Below, piece after piece: positions 24,746 through 33,491 of a stretch of 63,367 nucleotides of DNA. The notes under the pieces were generated by a model, which had not been told where the DNA came from, made no database searches, and was given only the letters and a program-made list of their open reading frames with translations. Made by a program: the position numbers and the translations under genes. How positions within the stretch are numbered: the first letter of the stretch is position 1; each line of letters opens with the position of its first letter. The stretch spans positions 1 through 63,367 of the forward strand of contig CAAGBN010000010.1 of NCBI GenBank assembly GCA_900768075.1. Direction: 5' to 3'. The stretch is from Clostridia bacterium. GTDB taxonomy: Bacteria; Bacillota; Clostridia; Oscillospirales; Acutalibacteraceae.

Positions 24746-25567
24746 TTATTTGATGTTAACCTTATTTTCCATAATGTATCCTGTCAGCACAAGAAGACCT
24801 GCAGCAACAATAGCTGAGAAGATAGTACCGCCGATACCGTAAGAAAGAAGTGTACCCTCAACACTGAACATATCAGCAAAAGCAAAGAAAACCTTTTCGC
24901 TTGAAATATTGAAGGTAAGAGGAATGTTCTCTGTAAGGACATTGCTTATTGTGTTTACTACAGTAAAAATACCAAGGAAAACAAGTCCGCCGTAAAGCTT
25001 GGGATGTGACTGGAATTTGCCGATATTGGCAACAGTAACAATAAAGAATACATAGCCCACATATGTTATAACTGTAAGCAATGCAAGAACAAGAAGAACA
25101 ACTGCAGCCTCAGCAATAACGATACCTGAGGGTAAATACTCAGCAAGACCGCTGATTGCAGCAGCATTTAAGAATGTATCAAAAATGCCCTCAGACTTAT
25201 CCTTTGCATAAAAGAAGATAACAAAGAGTGTAAGACCCATTACAAGGAAGCCGACTATTATCCAGATAACAGATGAAATGAGCTTTGAAAGAAGAATTGT
25301 GCTGCACTTCACAGGCAGTGTGAATGTGAGATAGCCCTGTCTTCCGTAAAGGGTATCATAGAAATTCTTTATAACTGAAACGAGAGTAACTATAACTGAT
25401 GCGATGCCTGCAAAATAAAGCATAAAGCAGCTCATTACACCCAGCCATGTTGAGTTGAAAAGCAAAGCTATTACGCTCACTGCCGCAAAGGCAATAGTTG
25501 CAATATATACAGTCGCTGTGTATCTTGCAGAATGTTTGATTTCATATTTTAAAAGCTTACCAAGCAT
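24746..25567 (-). CDS. ABC-2 type transporter permease
   Basis: A 273-residue inner-membrane protein with six predicted spans and the start MLGKLLKYEIKHSAR typical of ABC-2 permeases that follow a small ATPase. Its ATG lies inside the ATPase gene (11-bp overlap), so translation is coupled. The cargo is unknown; such two-gene exporters often handle peptides or drugs. Confidence 0.88.
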   Translation of the reverse strand: MLGKLLKYEIKHSARYTATVYIATIAFAAVSVIALLFNSTWLGVMSCFMLYFAGIASVIVTLVSVIKNFYDTLYGRQGYLTFTLPVKCSTILLSKLISSVIWIIVGFLVMGLTLFVIFFYAKDKSEGIFDTFLNAAAISGLAEYLPSGIVIAEAAVVLLVLALLTVITYVGYVFFIVTVANIGKFQSHPKLYGGLVFLGIFTVVNTISNVLTENIPLTFNISSEKVFFAFADMFSVEGTLLSYGIGGTIFSAIVAAGLLVLTGYIMENKVNIK

Positions 25568-26258
25568 AGCTGAAAACCTCCTTGAATACCTCTTCGACGG
25601 TTTTGCCTTTTTCTTTTATCTCATCTATATGAGAGTTGACAACAACCTCACCCTTGCTTATCATAAGCACTCTGTCAAAGATTCTTTCCACATCGTTTAT
25701 AAGATGTGTGGAAAGAAGCACAGCCGCATTTTTAGCATAGTTATTCATAATAAGATCGAGAATAGCGCTTCTTGCGGCAGGGTCAAGACCACCGAGGGGC
25801 TCATCGAGAATATAGAGCTTTGCTCTGCGGCACATAACGAGAATAAGGCTGAGCTTTTCCTGCTGACCCTTGGACATTGTCTTGAATTTCTGATGAGGGT
25901 CAAGACCGAAGTCAGTAACCATTCTTACTGCCTTATCCTTGTCGAAATCTTCATAGAAGTCAGCGAAATATTCAATAGCATCACCGGGCTTCATCCAATC
26001 GGGAAGATATGAGGTGTCAGGAAGAAATGCAACCATATTCTTTGTCTCGGGACCGATATCCTCATTACCGATTTTGACAAGACCTGTGTGGTCCTTTATA
26101 AGACCTGTGAGAATCTTTATAAGGGTGGTTTTACCGCAACCGTTGGGACCCAAGAGACCGACTATTGAGCCCTCTTCGATTTCAAAGCTGATATTGTCGA
26201 GAACGACTTTTTTTCCGTAGGCCTTTCTCAGACCTTTAACATTTATGATATTTGACAT
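25557..26258 (-). CDS. ABC transporter ATP-binding protein
   Basis: A 233-residue ATPase with Walker A GPNGCGKTT, a signature motif degenerated to MSKGQQEKL, Walker B LYILDEPLGGLDP and an H-loop LLSTHL. It energises the permease at 24746. The start at 26258 (MSNIINVKG) is chosen over a longer frame because AAAGGCGG lies just upstream. It follows the pseudo-P-type-ATPase gene by 19 nt. Confidence 0.9.
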   Translation of the reverse strand: MSNIINVKGLRKAYGKKVVLDNISFEIEEGSIVGLLGPNGCGKTTLIKILTGLIKDHTGLVKIGNEDIGPETKNMVAFLPDTSYLPDWMKPGDAIEYFADFYEDFDKDKAVRMVTDFGLDPHQKFKTMSKGQQEKLSLILVMCRRAKLYILDEPLGGLDPAARSAILDLIMNNYAKNAAVLLSTHLINDVERIFDRVLMISKGEVVVNSHIDEIKEKGKTVEEVFKEVFSYAW

Positions 26259-26277
26259 ATTTATCCGCCTTTCGGAA

Positions 26278-28608
26278 TTATCTTCTGTCTGCAATAAAAA
26301 GTGAGATTGCACTCCAGATTACCTGCAGAAGAATAATGATATATGGATTAAGGAATGCAGGCACACCGATTATTACTCCTGCAAGAAGCATAACAAAAGC
26401 CAGAAGCTGACCTGCAGTGTGCATAAGAAGCACAAGCTTATCCTTTTCATAGAGCATTTTTGCAAACACAACGAGTGCGAAAAGACTCTTTTTATACTTT
26501 GAGCATACAAGACAGTTGTTCTGTCTCATTGACCTGTTGAGTCTGTATTCCTCCATAAGAGAATCTGCATCCTCTCCGAGAATCTTCACACAGGTTATAT
26601 CTGATGAAAGCTTAAGAGATACAAGCTTTTCGTTTATGCAGGGATCCTTTGTTGTAAGCAGAAGCACAAGGCCTGACTTTCCGAAGTACCCTGCCGACTG
26701 ACGAAGAGTGGGAATCACATCATAGGACACAAGGAAGGTTGCTGTAAGCTCACCGTCAACTGCAACATACATACAGCACTTGTTACCTGCATAGGCTCTT
26801 TCCTCCTGCTTTGAGGGAGCCTGAATCTCGTTTTCAATAAGCATGCTTCTGTTGCCTACAATTACATCTCTGCCTGCAACAAGAGCTCTGTAGCCTCTGC
26901 CCTGATGATATTCAAGGTCCTCTGCTGTGGGCAGTGCACCCGATAAGGTTTCCTCATAGCCGTCAAAGCATTCACCAAGAAGAGAGTCTGTATCCTTAAG
27001 AAGAGCTGCTGTGAGAGTCGCTGAATTTTCAGTTGACATTCTGCTCATTCTTACTGCCTTGAACTTTGTCACCTTGGCAGTGAAAATATCTGAGGCATCC
27101 ATTGCCACACCTGCAGATTTTTCCATAATCTTTATGCCATCAAATGAGGTCACTGCCGCGCTCATGGAAGCGAGCTTTTTGTTTTCTCTGTAAAGATGAA
27201 GAGTACGGGCAAACTCGCAGAGAGTGGGACCGCAGATGCAGATACAAGCCGTTAAGGCCGTAAAGAACATTGCCGTATCTCTGTTTCTTATCATTATGAC
27301 AGTACCTGCGGCAATACCTGCCACAAGGACACCTGCATGAAGGAATGTATAAAATTTATTTTCACCCGGACGTGTACCCAGGTCACCGTTGAGACCTGTT
27401 ATGGTATCAGCCTGAGCACAATAGAGAGTTTTGCCCTTTGCAGACACACCCTTTGAAAGCACCTGAGAGTCAGCCTTATTTTCAACAGCGTGCACGCTCT
27501 CTAAAACTGAGCTTTTGACAACAACCGAAATATTTATAAGAGCTGTCTTGGTTTTGATATTTTCACTGAGCACTGCAACAGCCACAGCAAAAACAGTATA
27601 AACGTTATAAAGGTTTATGCCCTCAGCAGCAGTTTTACCCATAGTGAGAAGTGCTATCTGCTGAATGAGAACGAATAAGATGAGTATAAGCAGACCTGTG
27701 TTACTGTCAGGCTTTATACTCTTTAAGGATTTTGCAGCCTCTGTGAGTCTGTCAAAGCCGATGCCTGCAGTGATAAGAAGCAGTGCAATATTGATTATGG
27801 CATATGCTCTGGCATTATCCTTAAACAAAACTGTCAGAGGATTAGCTTCATCGGCAGTATATAAAAACGGAAGGAATGAGAAAACTATCATTATGAAGCC
27901 TACAACACTTAAGGATATAAGCTGTACTTTCTGTCCGTTTAGTTTGCTTTGCAGCAGTGATGATAATTCCTTTGCTTTCATCAGCACTTCCTCCTTTTTC
28001 CTTTTGTTTGCCTTACTCAGAATGTGGTCGGCACTCTTTCCCTTGGCGCTGAATACGCCTTTTTTCTTACGGCTTTCTGCTTTTTCAACAGCCTCGAAAA
28101 GGTCTTCGCCCTCTTCGATTTTTACATTGTCCGCAACGTTGCCCTTTGCATCGCCTGTGGGAGCGGCTTCAAGAATTGTTCTGTCTCCCGTCTTTTTGGA
28201 AAGCACACGGAAATTCTGCATAAAGCCTTTGTTTTGTCTGTCCTTTGCATCACGCTGAGCGCTTTGCAGATATGTGTCATCGCTGAAGGGTACATAACCG
28301 TCCTCCTGCTTGACATTGAGCTTTAATTCTTCAAAATCCTCATCGGCATAAATCTCACCTGAATCCATCTGACTTATAGGTGTGATACCAAGAGATTTCA
28401 GCAAATCGTCGAAGTTACCTATATATTCTGTACCGCCAAGGCTGTTTTCGCCATCCTTTGAAAAGACAGATGCTGATTCCTGCTTTGTTTCGTCTGCAGT
28501 ATCCTCTGAGCCTTCTTCTGCAGTAACAGCTTCATCCTGATGAAGCTCATCCTCGCTGTTATCTATGTCCGATGCCTGAATGTTTATATCCTTACTGTTT
28601 TCAGACAT
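26278..28608 (-). CDS. P-type-ATPase-like membrane protein lacking the DKTG phosphorylation site
   Basis: A 776-residue protein. Residues 1-215 are hydrophilic and acidic, then basic. Membrane spans lie at about 230-250, 268-288, 304-325, 335-347, 424-460 and 725-772. The order of elements mimics a P1B-type ATPase: a CGPTLCEFAR helix where CPC occurs, then FDGIKIMEKSAGVAMDASDI, but TAKVT where DKTGT should be; a GYRALVAGRDVIVGNRSML stretch like the nucleotide domain; and LLLTTKD where the hinge TGD should be. The catalytic Asp is missing, so no ion pumping by the known mechanism is expected. The start at 28608 has AAAGGA 9 nt upstream; a GTG at 28626 overlapping the rlmB stop is the alternative. 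Function unknown. Confidence 0.7.
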   Translation of the reverse strand: MSENSKDINIQASDIDNSEDELHQDEAVTAEEGSEDTADETKQESASVFSKDGENSLGGTEYIGNFDDLLKSLGITPISQMDSGEIYADEDFEELKLNVKQEDGYVPFSDDTYLQSAQRDAKDRQNKGFMQNFRVLSKKTGDRTILEAAPTGDAKGNVADNVKIEEGEDLFEAVEKAESRKKKGVFSAKGKSADHILSKANKRKKEEVLMKAKELSSLLQSKLNGQKVQLISLSVVGFIMIVFSFLPFLYTADEANPLTVLFKDNARAYAIINIALLLITAGIGFDRLTEAAKSLKSIKPDSNTGLLILILFVLIQQIALLTMGKTAAEGINLYNVYTVFAVAVAVLSENIKTKTALINISVVVKSSVLESVHAVENKADSQVLSKGVSAKGKTLYCAQADTITGLNGDLGTRPGENKFYTFLHAGVLVAGIAAGTVIMIRNRDTAMFFTALTACICICGPTLCEFARTLHLYRENKKLASMSAAVTSFDGIKIMEKSAGVAMDASDIFTAKVTKFKAVRMSRMSTENSATLTAALLKDTDSLLGECFDGYEETLSGALPTAEDLEYHQGRGYRALVAGRDVIVGNRSMLIENEIQAPSKQEERAYAGNKCCMYVAVDGELTATFLVSYDVIPTLRQSAGYFGKSGLVLLLTTKDPCINEKLVSLKLSSDITCVKILGEDADSLMEEYRLNRSMRQNNCLVCSKYKKSLFALVVFAKMLYEKDKLVLLMHTAGQLLAFVMLLAGVIIGVPAFLNPYIIILLQVIWSAISLFIADRR

Positions 28609-28622
28609 TTCTGTCATTCCTT

Positions 28623-29390
28623 TCACTTTGCTTTTATGCCTAATCTTTGTCTTGCAACCTCATACATCATAATGCTTGATGCTACGGAAGCGTTGAGAGA
28701 GGTTATCTTACCTCTCATAGGAAGTGAAAGCACAAAATCGCTCTTTTCCTTTATGAGTCTGCCTACACCTGAGCCCTCGGAGCCGACAACAAGAGCAACT
28801 GCTCCGCTGAAATCCACCTGACACCAGGGACTGCCGTCCATATCGGCACAGTATACCCAGACACCGCGCTTTTTAAGGTCCTCAATAGTTGAAGCAAGGT
28901 TGCCTACTCTTGCAACGGGCACATATTCGACAGCACCTGCTGAAGCCTTGCCTACAGCCCAGGTAAGAGATGCATTTCTTCTCTTGGGGATAATTACACC
29001 GTGAGCACCTGTACATTCAGCAGTACGGATAATAGCACCTAAATTGTGGGGATCTTCAAGCTCATCACAGATGATGATAAAGGGGTCCTCGCCTCTTTCC
29101 TCAGCGAGTCTGAAAATATCCTCAACCTCTGCATATTCGTGCACTGCGGCATAGGCTGCGATACCCTGATGGTTACCCTGACCGCACATAAAGTCAAGCT
29201 TCTTTTTGTCAACCTCTTTTACTACTATTCCTCTGTCCTTACATTCGGCAATAAGTCTGCCGATAGAGCCGTGCTTTTCACCTCTGACAACGAGTAAGGT
29301 ATCAATGGCTCTTTCGCTTTTCAGTGCTTCTGCAACGGCATTTCTGCCTATAATCAAATCGGTATTTTCACGGTCGTTTTTCTTTTCCAT
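28623..29390 (-). CDS. rlmB: TrmH-family 23S rRNA (guanosine-2'-O)-methyltransferase
   Basis: A 255-residue SPOUT methylase. The N-terminal substrate-binding domain (IIGRNAVAEALKS) is followed by the knot motifs DPHNLGAIIRTAE, ALVVGSEGSGV and LPMRGKITSLNASVASSI. RlmB methylates G2251; other TrmH paralogues exist, so the site is probable rather than certain. RBS GGAGG before ATG at 29390. First gene of the 11-kb leftward run. Confidence 0.9.
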   Translation of the reverse strand: MEKKNDRENTDLIIGRNAVAEALKSERAIDTLLVVRGEKHGSIGRLIAECKDRGIVVKEVDKKKLDFMCGQGNHQGIAAYAAVHEYAEVEDIFRLAEERGEDPFIIICDELEDPHNLGAIIRTAECTGAHGVIIPKRRNASLTWAVGKASAGAVEYVPVARVGNLASTIEDLKKRGVWVYCADMDGSPWCQVDFSGAVALVVGSEGSGVGRLIKEKSDFVLSLPMRGKITSLNASVASSIMMYEVARQRLGIKAK

Positions 29391-29544
29391 TACGAGTCCT
29401 CCGAGTTACTTGGAATTTTTACTTATAATCGATTTATTATATCACGATAAAAATATTTTTTATTTACAAATTAGAATTATAACCATCACTTACGCCCTAC
29501 TTGAAAAATTTTCTCTCAGCAGGTGTAAATTTACTTTAAAACAC

Positions 29545-29573
29545 TTGAAACTTTGTCTGATTATTGGCATAAT
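29545..29573 (+). promoter_or_regulatory. pth promoter
   Basis: TTGAAA (29545-29550), 17-bp spacer, CATAAT (29568-29573), 33 bp before the start at 29607. Confidence 0.65.
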
Positions 29574-29606
29574 AGAGACAGCTATATATTTAAACAGAGG
29601 TATAAA

Positions 29607-30209
29607 ATGATATTCGGTAAAAAGAAAGAGTTTTCTTCAAATTTTGACTATCTTATTGTGGGTCTGGGCAATCCCGGTAAGCAATATGAAAGCACACGAC
29701 ACAATGCAGGCTTTATCTGTATTGATGCACTTGCAGACAAATACGGCATTAAAATAAACAAGCTAAAATTTAAGTCTCTTATGGGCGAAGGCAGAATTGA
29801 GGGCAAGAGATGTCTTCTTCTCAAGCCTCAGACCTTTATGAATTTAAGCGGTGAAGCTGTAAGAGATGCAGTTGAGTTTTATAAAATCCCAGTAGAAAAC
29901 GTAATAGTTATCTGCGACGATATAAGCCTTGAGCCCGGCAAAATGAGAATAAGACGCAAGGGCTCTCACGGCGGTCAGAACGGTATGAGAAACATCATCT
30001 ACCATCTCAAGGATGACAACTTCCCACGCATTAAAATCGGCATCGGTGCAAAGCCCAACCCCGACTACGACCTTGCCGATTGGGTACTCTCCCGTTTCAC
30101 ACAGAACGAAGCTAAACTCATAAAGCAAATAGCTGATGATACCGTTTCGGCCATTGAAATTATGGTCAAGGGCGATATCGACAAGGCTATGAGTAACTAC
30201 AACAGCTAA
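29607..30209 (+). CDS. pth: Peptidyl-tRNA hydrolase
   Basis: Pth frees tRNA from dropped-off peptidyl-tRNA. The 200 residues contain VGLGNPGKQYESTRHNAG (catalytic His in TRHN), KPQTFMNLSG, DDISLEPGKMRIRRKGSHGGQNG and a C-terminal helix. The start at 29607 follows AGAGGT; an in-frame upstream ATG at 29553 overlaps the promoter and is rejected. A short N-terminal extension (MIFGKKKEFSSNFD) precedes the core. It heads a rightward group with the CDF-like and phosphoesterase genes. Confidence 0.95.
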   Translation: MIFGKKKEFSSNFDYLIVGLGNPGKQYESTRHNAGFICIDALADKYGIKINKLKFKSLMGEGRIEGKRCLLLKPQTFMNLSGEAVRDAVEFYKIPVENVIVICDDISLEPGKMRIRRKGSHGGQNGMRNIIYHLKDDNFPRIKIGIGAKPNPDYDLADWVLSRFTQNEAKLIKQIADDTVSAIEIMVKGDIDKAMSNYNS

Positions 30210-30223
30210 GGCGAGGTGATACT

Positions 30224-31075
30224 ATCAGAAACAAATATCTGAAATTCGGATGTATCTTTGCCGTATTGGCTAATCTGACCTTGTTTTTCACTAAGCTTTA
30301 TATCGGTCTCGGAGCCAACAGCATAAGCATTTATTCCGACGGTGTGAATAATCTTTGTGACTGCCTTTCAGCGGCACTGAGTCTTCTGTGCCTGAGCTTT
30401 CTATGGAGCAAAGCAGATCTGTCATCACGAAGCTATATTTCAAAAGCAGAGGATATGCTGACCTTTATCATATCCGTCATAATCGGCTTTACGGGCTTTT
30501 ATTTTGCTTATTCAAGTGTGGAGAGACTTATGTATCCCACAAGTGTCTCCTACAGAACAAAGTATCTCTATATACTTATTGCTACTGCTTTAGCAAAGCT
30601 TATTATGTTCGCTGTGCTTAAGACTCTCAGCAAAAAAGGCAAATCCGATATTCTTAAGGTTATGTCAACTGACTGTATACTTGACTTTTTCATCACAAGT
30701 GTAACGGTTATGACTCTGCTCATTTCCACCTACGGCAATTATGCGGCGGATGCTCTTTGCGGTATTGTCATCAGTATTGTTATTACAGTTTCTGCTGTTA
30801 AGACAATACTTGCTACCTGCAGAAAGCTGACAGGATATCTTAAAGAAGATGATCGAGAAGCTTTCTTCACAAAGCTCTTTGAGGTTATAGAAGAAGGCCG
30901 TGTTGCAGATGTCAGATTTGAAATCGGCAAAAATAAAACCGAGGCTTTCGTTTATACTGCAGAGTATATGGCAGTCAGCGAAAACAGCCTCAAGGAAATC
31001 AGTAAACAAACAGGTATAACTGTTTATTTAATATCAGGAAAGGAGAACACGGAAAATCCGTGTGAAAATGAATAA
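30224..31075 (+). CDS. Cation diffusion facilitator-like transporter, start codon unclear
   Basis: About 283 residues, an inner-membrane protein with six spans and a C-terminal cytoplasmic ferredoxin-like domain. The TM2 motif is NNLCD (N-x3-D) and the TM5 motif DCILD (D-x3-D), the pattern seen in Mn2+-type rather than Zn2+-type CDFs; the metal is inference. The first standard start (TTG 30266) would cut TM1 in half. GAGGTGAT (30213-30220) points to an ATC at 30224, whose frame restores KYLKFGCIFAVLANLTLFF. I chose 30224 but mark it doubtful. It ends with a TAATG overlap into the next gene. Confidence 0.75.
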   Translation: MRNKYLKFGCIFAVLANLTLFFTKLYIGLGANSISIYSDGVNNLCDCLSAALSLLCLSFLWSKADLSSRSYISKAEDMLTFIISVIIGFTGFYFAYSSVERLMYPTSVSYRTKYLYILIATALAKLIMFAVLKTLSKKGKSDILKVMSTDCILDFFITSVTVMTLLISTYGNYAADALCGIVISIVITVSAVKTILATCRKLTGYLKEDDREAFFTKLFEVIEEGRVADVRFEIGKNKTEAFVYTAEYMAVSENSLKEISKQTGITVYLISGKENTENPCENE

Positions 31076-32373
31076 TGAAAACTAAAGAACAAACTTCAAC
31101 CCCAAAGACCAAGAAGAAGGGCAAGAAAGCTCTTAAAGTTATCGGTGCTATTCTCGCTGTAATTGTTATCCTTGTAGGTTTTGTTGCCATCGCAAACACA
31201 ATAGGTAACAAGGGCAATATCGAAAAAATTGCAGCTTTTGAATCTGCCGCAAAAGAAAATCAGCTTGTACCCGAAAAAGACGAAAAGGGCAACTGGACTT
31301 TCACAACAGATGAAGACTTCAAGGTGCTTCAGCTCACAGATATACATATTGGCGGCGGTTTCCTTTCTCTTAAGAAAGACGCAATGGCTCTCAATGCAGT
31401 AGCGGCTATGGTTAAGGCTGAACAGCCTGATCTTGTTATCATTACCGGTGATATCGTTTTCCCTGTACCTTACAGTGCCGGCACCTTCAACAACCTTTCA
31501 TCAGCTAAGGTTTTCGCTGCTCTTATGGAACAGCTTGGTGTTTACTGGACTCTCGGCTTCGGTAACCATGACACTGAATCTTACAGCTATTATGACAGAG
31601 AATATATCTCAGAATTCTATTCAAGCGACGAATTCGAACACTGCCTTTTCATGCCCGGACCTGATGATGTTGACGGCTACGGCAACCAGATTATCAATGT
31701 AAAGAATTCAGACGGTATTATCACTCAGTCACTTTATGTATTTGATTCACACTCATATACAGACGGTGACTATCTCGGAATTTTCTGGAAATATGACAAC
31801 ATCCACGAAAATCAGGTACAGTGGTACAAGGACAATGTAATCGCTTACAACGAGCAGAACAATGCACTTCTCAAAGAGATGGGCAAAAAGGCTGATTCCG
31901 ACATCAAGTCAGCTGCATTCTTCCACATTCCTCTCACAGAGCAGAGAGATGCTTGGTACGAGTACCGAGATGCAGGCTATCAGGACACAGAAAACGTCAA
32001 GCTTCACTACGGTGTTGCAGGCGAAGGCGGTAATGTTGTATTCTGCGGTATGCACGAGGACAACCTTTTTGAGACAATGCAGGAGCTTGGCTCAACAAAA
32101 GCAATTTTCTGCGGTCACGATCACGACAACAACTTCTCTATTGAATATAAGGGAATTCGTTTAACCTATGGTATGAGCGTTGACTATCTTGCATATACAG
32201 ACATTTATAAGAGAGGTTCACAGCGTGGCTGTACAGTCATCAACTTCGCACCTGACGGTTCATTCGACTGTGCACAGGAGAACTACTATCAGGACAAGTA
32301 TCAGAGTGTATATGACAAGGAAACTGTTGTAATGCAGGAAATGACAAACGCGCCCCTTGAGGTAGAAGAATAA
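31075..32373 (+). CDS. Membrane-anchored metallophosphoesterase
   Basis: A 432-residue protein. A basic N-terminus and a single span (about 20-40) lead into an extracellular calcineurin-like phosphoesterase domain with LTDIHIG, ITGDIV, FGNHDTE, FFHIPL and FCGHDHDN, the complete metal ligand set of the purple-acid-phosphatase/MPPE fold. The substrate is unknown. The start overlaps the CDF-like gene's stop (TAATG), so it is translationally coupled. Confidence 0.88.
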   Translation: MKTKEQTSTPKTKKKGKKALKVIGAILAVIVILVGFVAIANTIGNKGNIEKIAAFESAAKENQLVPEKDEKGNWTFTTDEDFKVLQLTDIHIGGGFLSLKKDAMALNAVAAMVKAEQPDLVIITGDIVFPVPYSAGTFNNLSSAKVFAALMEQLGVYWTLGFGNHDTESYSYYDREYISEFYSSDEFEHCLFMPGPDDVDGYGNQIINVKNSDGIITQSLYVFDSHSYTDGDYLGIFWKYDNIHENQVQWYKDNVIAYNEQNNALLKEMGKKADSDIKSAAFFHIPLTEQRDAWYEYRDAGYQDTENVKLHYGVAGEGGNVVFCGMHEDNLFETMQELGSTKAIFCGHDHDNNFSIEYKGIRLTYGMSVDYLAYTDIYKRGSQRGCTVINFAPDGSFDCAQENYYQDKYQSVYDKETVVMQEMTNAPLEVEE

Positions 32374-32377
32374 TAAC

Positions 32378-32433
32378 AAAGCGTGTTTTGGTTACTTTTC
32401 CACGCCAGGAAAAGTAACGCCTGCCCAGCACGA
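32378..32433 (+). repeat. Stop-proximal hairpin element after the phosphoesterase
   Basis: AGCGTGTTTTGG, stem GTTACTTTTCC/GGAAAAGTAAC with loop ACGCCA, then GCCTGCCCAGCACGAG. It begins within 6 nt of the stop and is followed by the terminator at 32452, the same composite as at 56734-56838. Confidence 0.88.
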
Positions 32434-32451
32434 GTGCAATATAAAAAAGAT

Positions 32452-32484
32452 AAAGTAGCAGATTTCGGTCTGCTACTTTTTTTG
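32452..32484. terminator. Repeated terminator AAAGTAGCAG, copy 1
   Basis: Stem AAAGTAGCAG/CTGCTACTTT with an 8-nt loop and T5. The flanking AAAAAAGATAAAGTAGCAGA is almost identical at 56807-56838. Confidence 0.85.
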
Positions 32485-32513
32485 GTAAATTGGAATTTGG
32501 CAATTTGTTTTTT

Positions 32514-32585
32514 GTAGGGGCGAGCATCGCTCGTCCGTGTGGTCATACGCCACAATTCCATCGGACGGCCAATGGCCGCCCCTAC
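32514..32585. repeat. GTAGGGGCG REPIN (two inverted REPs)
   Basis: Left unit GTAGGGGCGAGCATCGCTCG (from 32514) and right unit ending GGCCAATGGCCGCCCCTAC (32563-32585) are inverted REP hairpins separated by a spacer that can itself pair (TGTGG...CCACA). The right unit is an exact 23-bp reverse complement of 48302-48324 inside the RAYT gene. A 13-bp direct repeat AAATTGGAATTTG flanks the element (32486-32498 and about 32600-32612). Confidence 0.9.
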
Positions 32586-32612
32586 TACACAGTTCGACAA
32601 ATTGGAATTTGT

Positions 32613-33368
32613 TTATTTCCTCGCAACAATGATTGGTTGATAAAATTCTGTTTCTTCGGGAAACAGCCAAATTACTTCTTTGCAACCGTTGGCAACAAAC
32701 AAAGCGGTCAGTTCTTCTCGACGAGTTGCTCTGTATTCACATTCATATTTATTGATTTCTAATGTTTCCTCGTCATCAATAATATACTGTGTAAGTTTAT
32801 AGTGGTCATCATTCCAAATCCAAGTCTGAAATGATACTCGTTTTCCTTTGTCGGTTTCGTGGATATATGGCGGAGAGTACGGTGGTTTATCTTGAAGCAA
32901 AGCATCATAATCTCGAATACTGCCCACAAAAATTCCGTTTTCTTTGATTTGATTTACAATACTTTTTACAGCTCTGCTCAAATCTTCGCTTGTAAGCATA
33001 TGCGGCAACGCATTATCCATAGCGATAACAATATCAAACTTTTCCGTAAAGACTTCGGACAACGCACAAAAATCGGCATTCTCAAAACGAATATCAACAT
33101 TAGCATTTGCTGCTCTTGTTTTCGCTTCTGCTATTTCGCCGTCGCTTATATCAGATGCGATAACTTTATATCCGAGTGATGCAAGACCTATTGCTTGTGT
33201 ACCTATTCCACAAGCACAATCAAGGATACTTGCGGTTTGCCCAAAATTGAATTTTTGAAATATACCTTGCAATAATACGGCTTGTTCTTTTGTTGTTGCT
33301 TTCCAATCAAGGAACAGCTTATCGTAATGAGAAGCCATACTGTCATAAAATTTTTGTATTATACTCAT
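32613..33368 (-). CDS. SAM-dependent methyltransferase, glycine/sarcosine N-methyltransferase-like
   Basis: A 251-residue cytoplasmic protein with FYDSMASHYDKLF at the start, motif I ILDCACGIGTQAIGLASLGY, the acidic loop ASDISDG and motif IV IVIAMDNALPHML, the look of small-molecule N-methyltransferases. The substrate is unknown. RBS GAGGTG before ATG at 33368. Codon use is clearly more AT-rich than in the neighbours, and a REPIN sits directly at its 3' end, which hints at acquisition. Confidence 0.82.
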   Translation of the reverse strand: MSIIQKFYDSMASHYDKLFLDWKATTKEQAVLLQGIFQKFNFGQTASILDCACGIGTQAIGLASLGYKVIASDISDGEIAEAKTRAANANVDIRFENADFCALSEVFTEKFDIVIAMDNALPHMLTSEDLSRAVKSIVNQIKENGIFVGSIRDYDALLQDKPPYSPPYIHETDKGKRVSFQTWIWNDDHYKLTQYIIDDEETLEINKYECEYRATRREELTALFVANGCKEVIWLFPEETEFYQPIIVARK

Positions 33369-33435
33369 TTTGACACCTCGTCAAATTCTTATTTATCGAA
33401 CTGATTATATCAGAAATTAACAGCAATATCAACAC

Positions 33436-33486
33436 TGCCTCGGCGGGATAAAACTAAAAGAGACGCGAGTCTTGCCCGCGTCCCCT
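33436..33486 (-). terminator. Terminator-like repeat (TACGCG family, copy 2)
   Basis: On the minus strand GGGGACGCGGGCAAGACTCG..CGTCTCTTTTAG, then TTTTATCCCGCCGAGG. It directly follows the hydrolase stop at 33492 and matches 2934-2980 in order and spacing. Confidence 0.75.
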
Positions 33487-33491
33487 ATATG

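Noticed and set aside
27665..28258. 197-aa forward frame inside the pseudo-P-type ATPase gene
   Set aside because: Antisense shadow; the reverse frame continues for 776 residues with a good start and operon context.
30181..30224. Riboswitch or leader upstream of the CDF-like transporter
   Set aside because: Only 14 nt separate the pth stop from the proposed start; no room for an aptamer.
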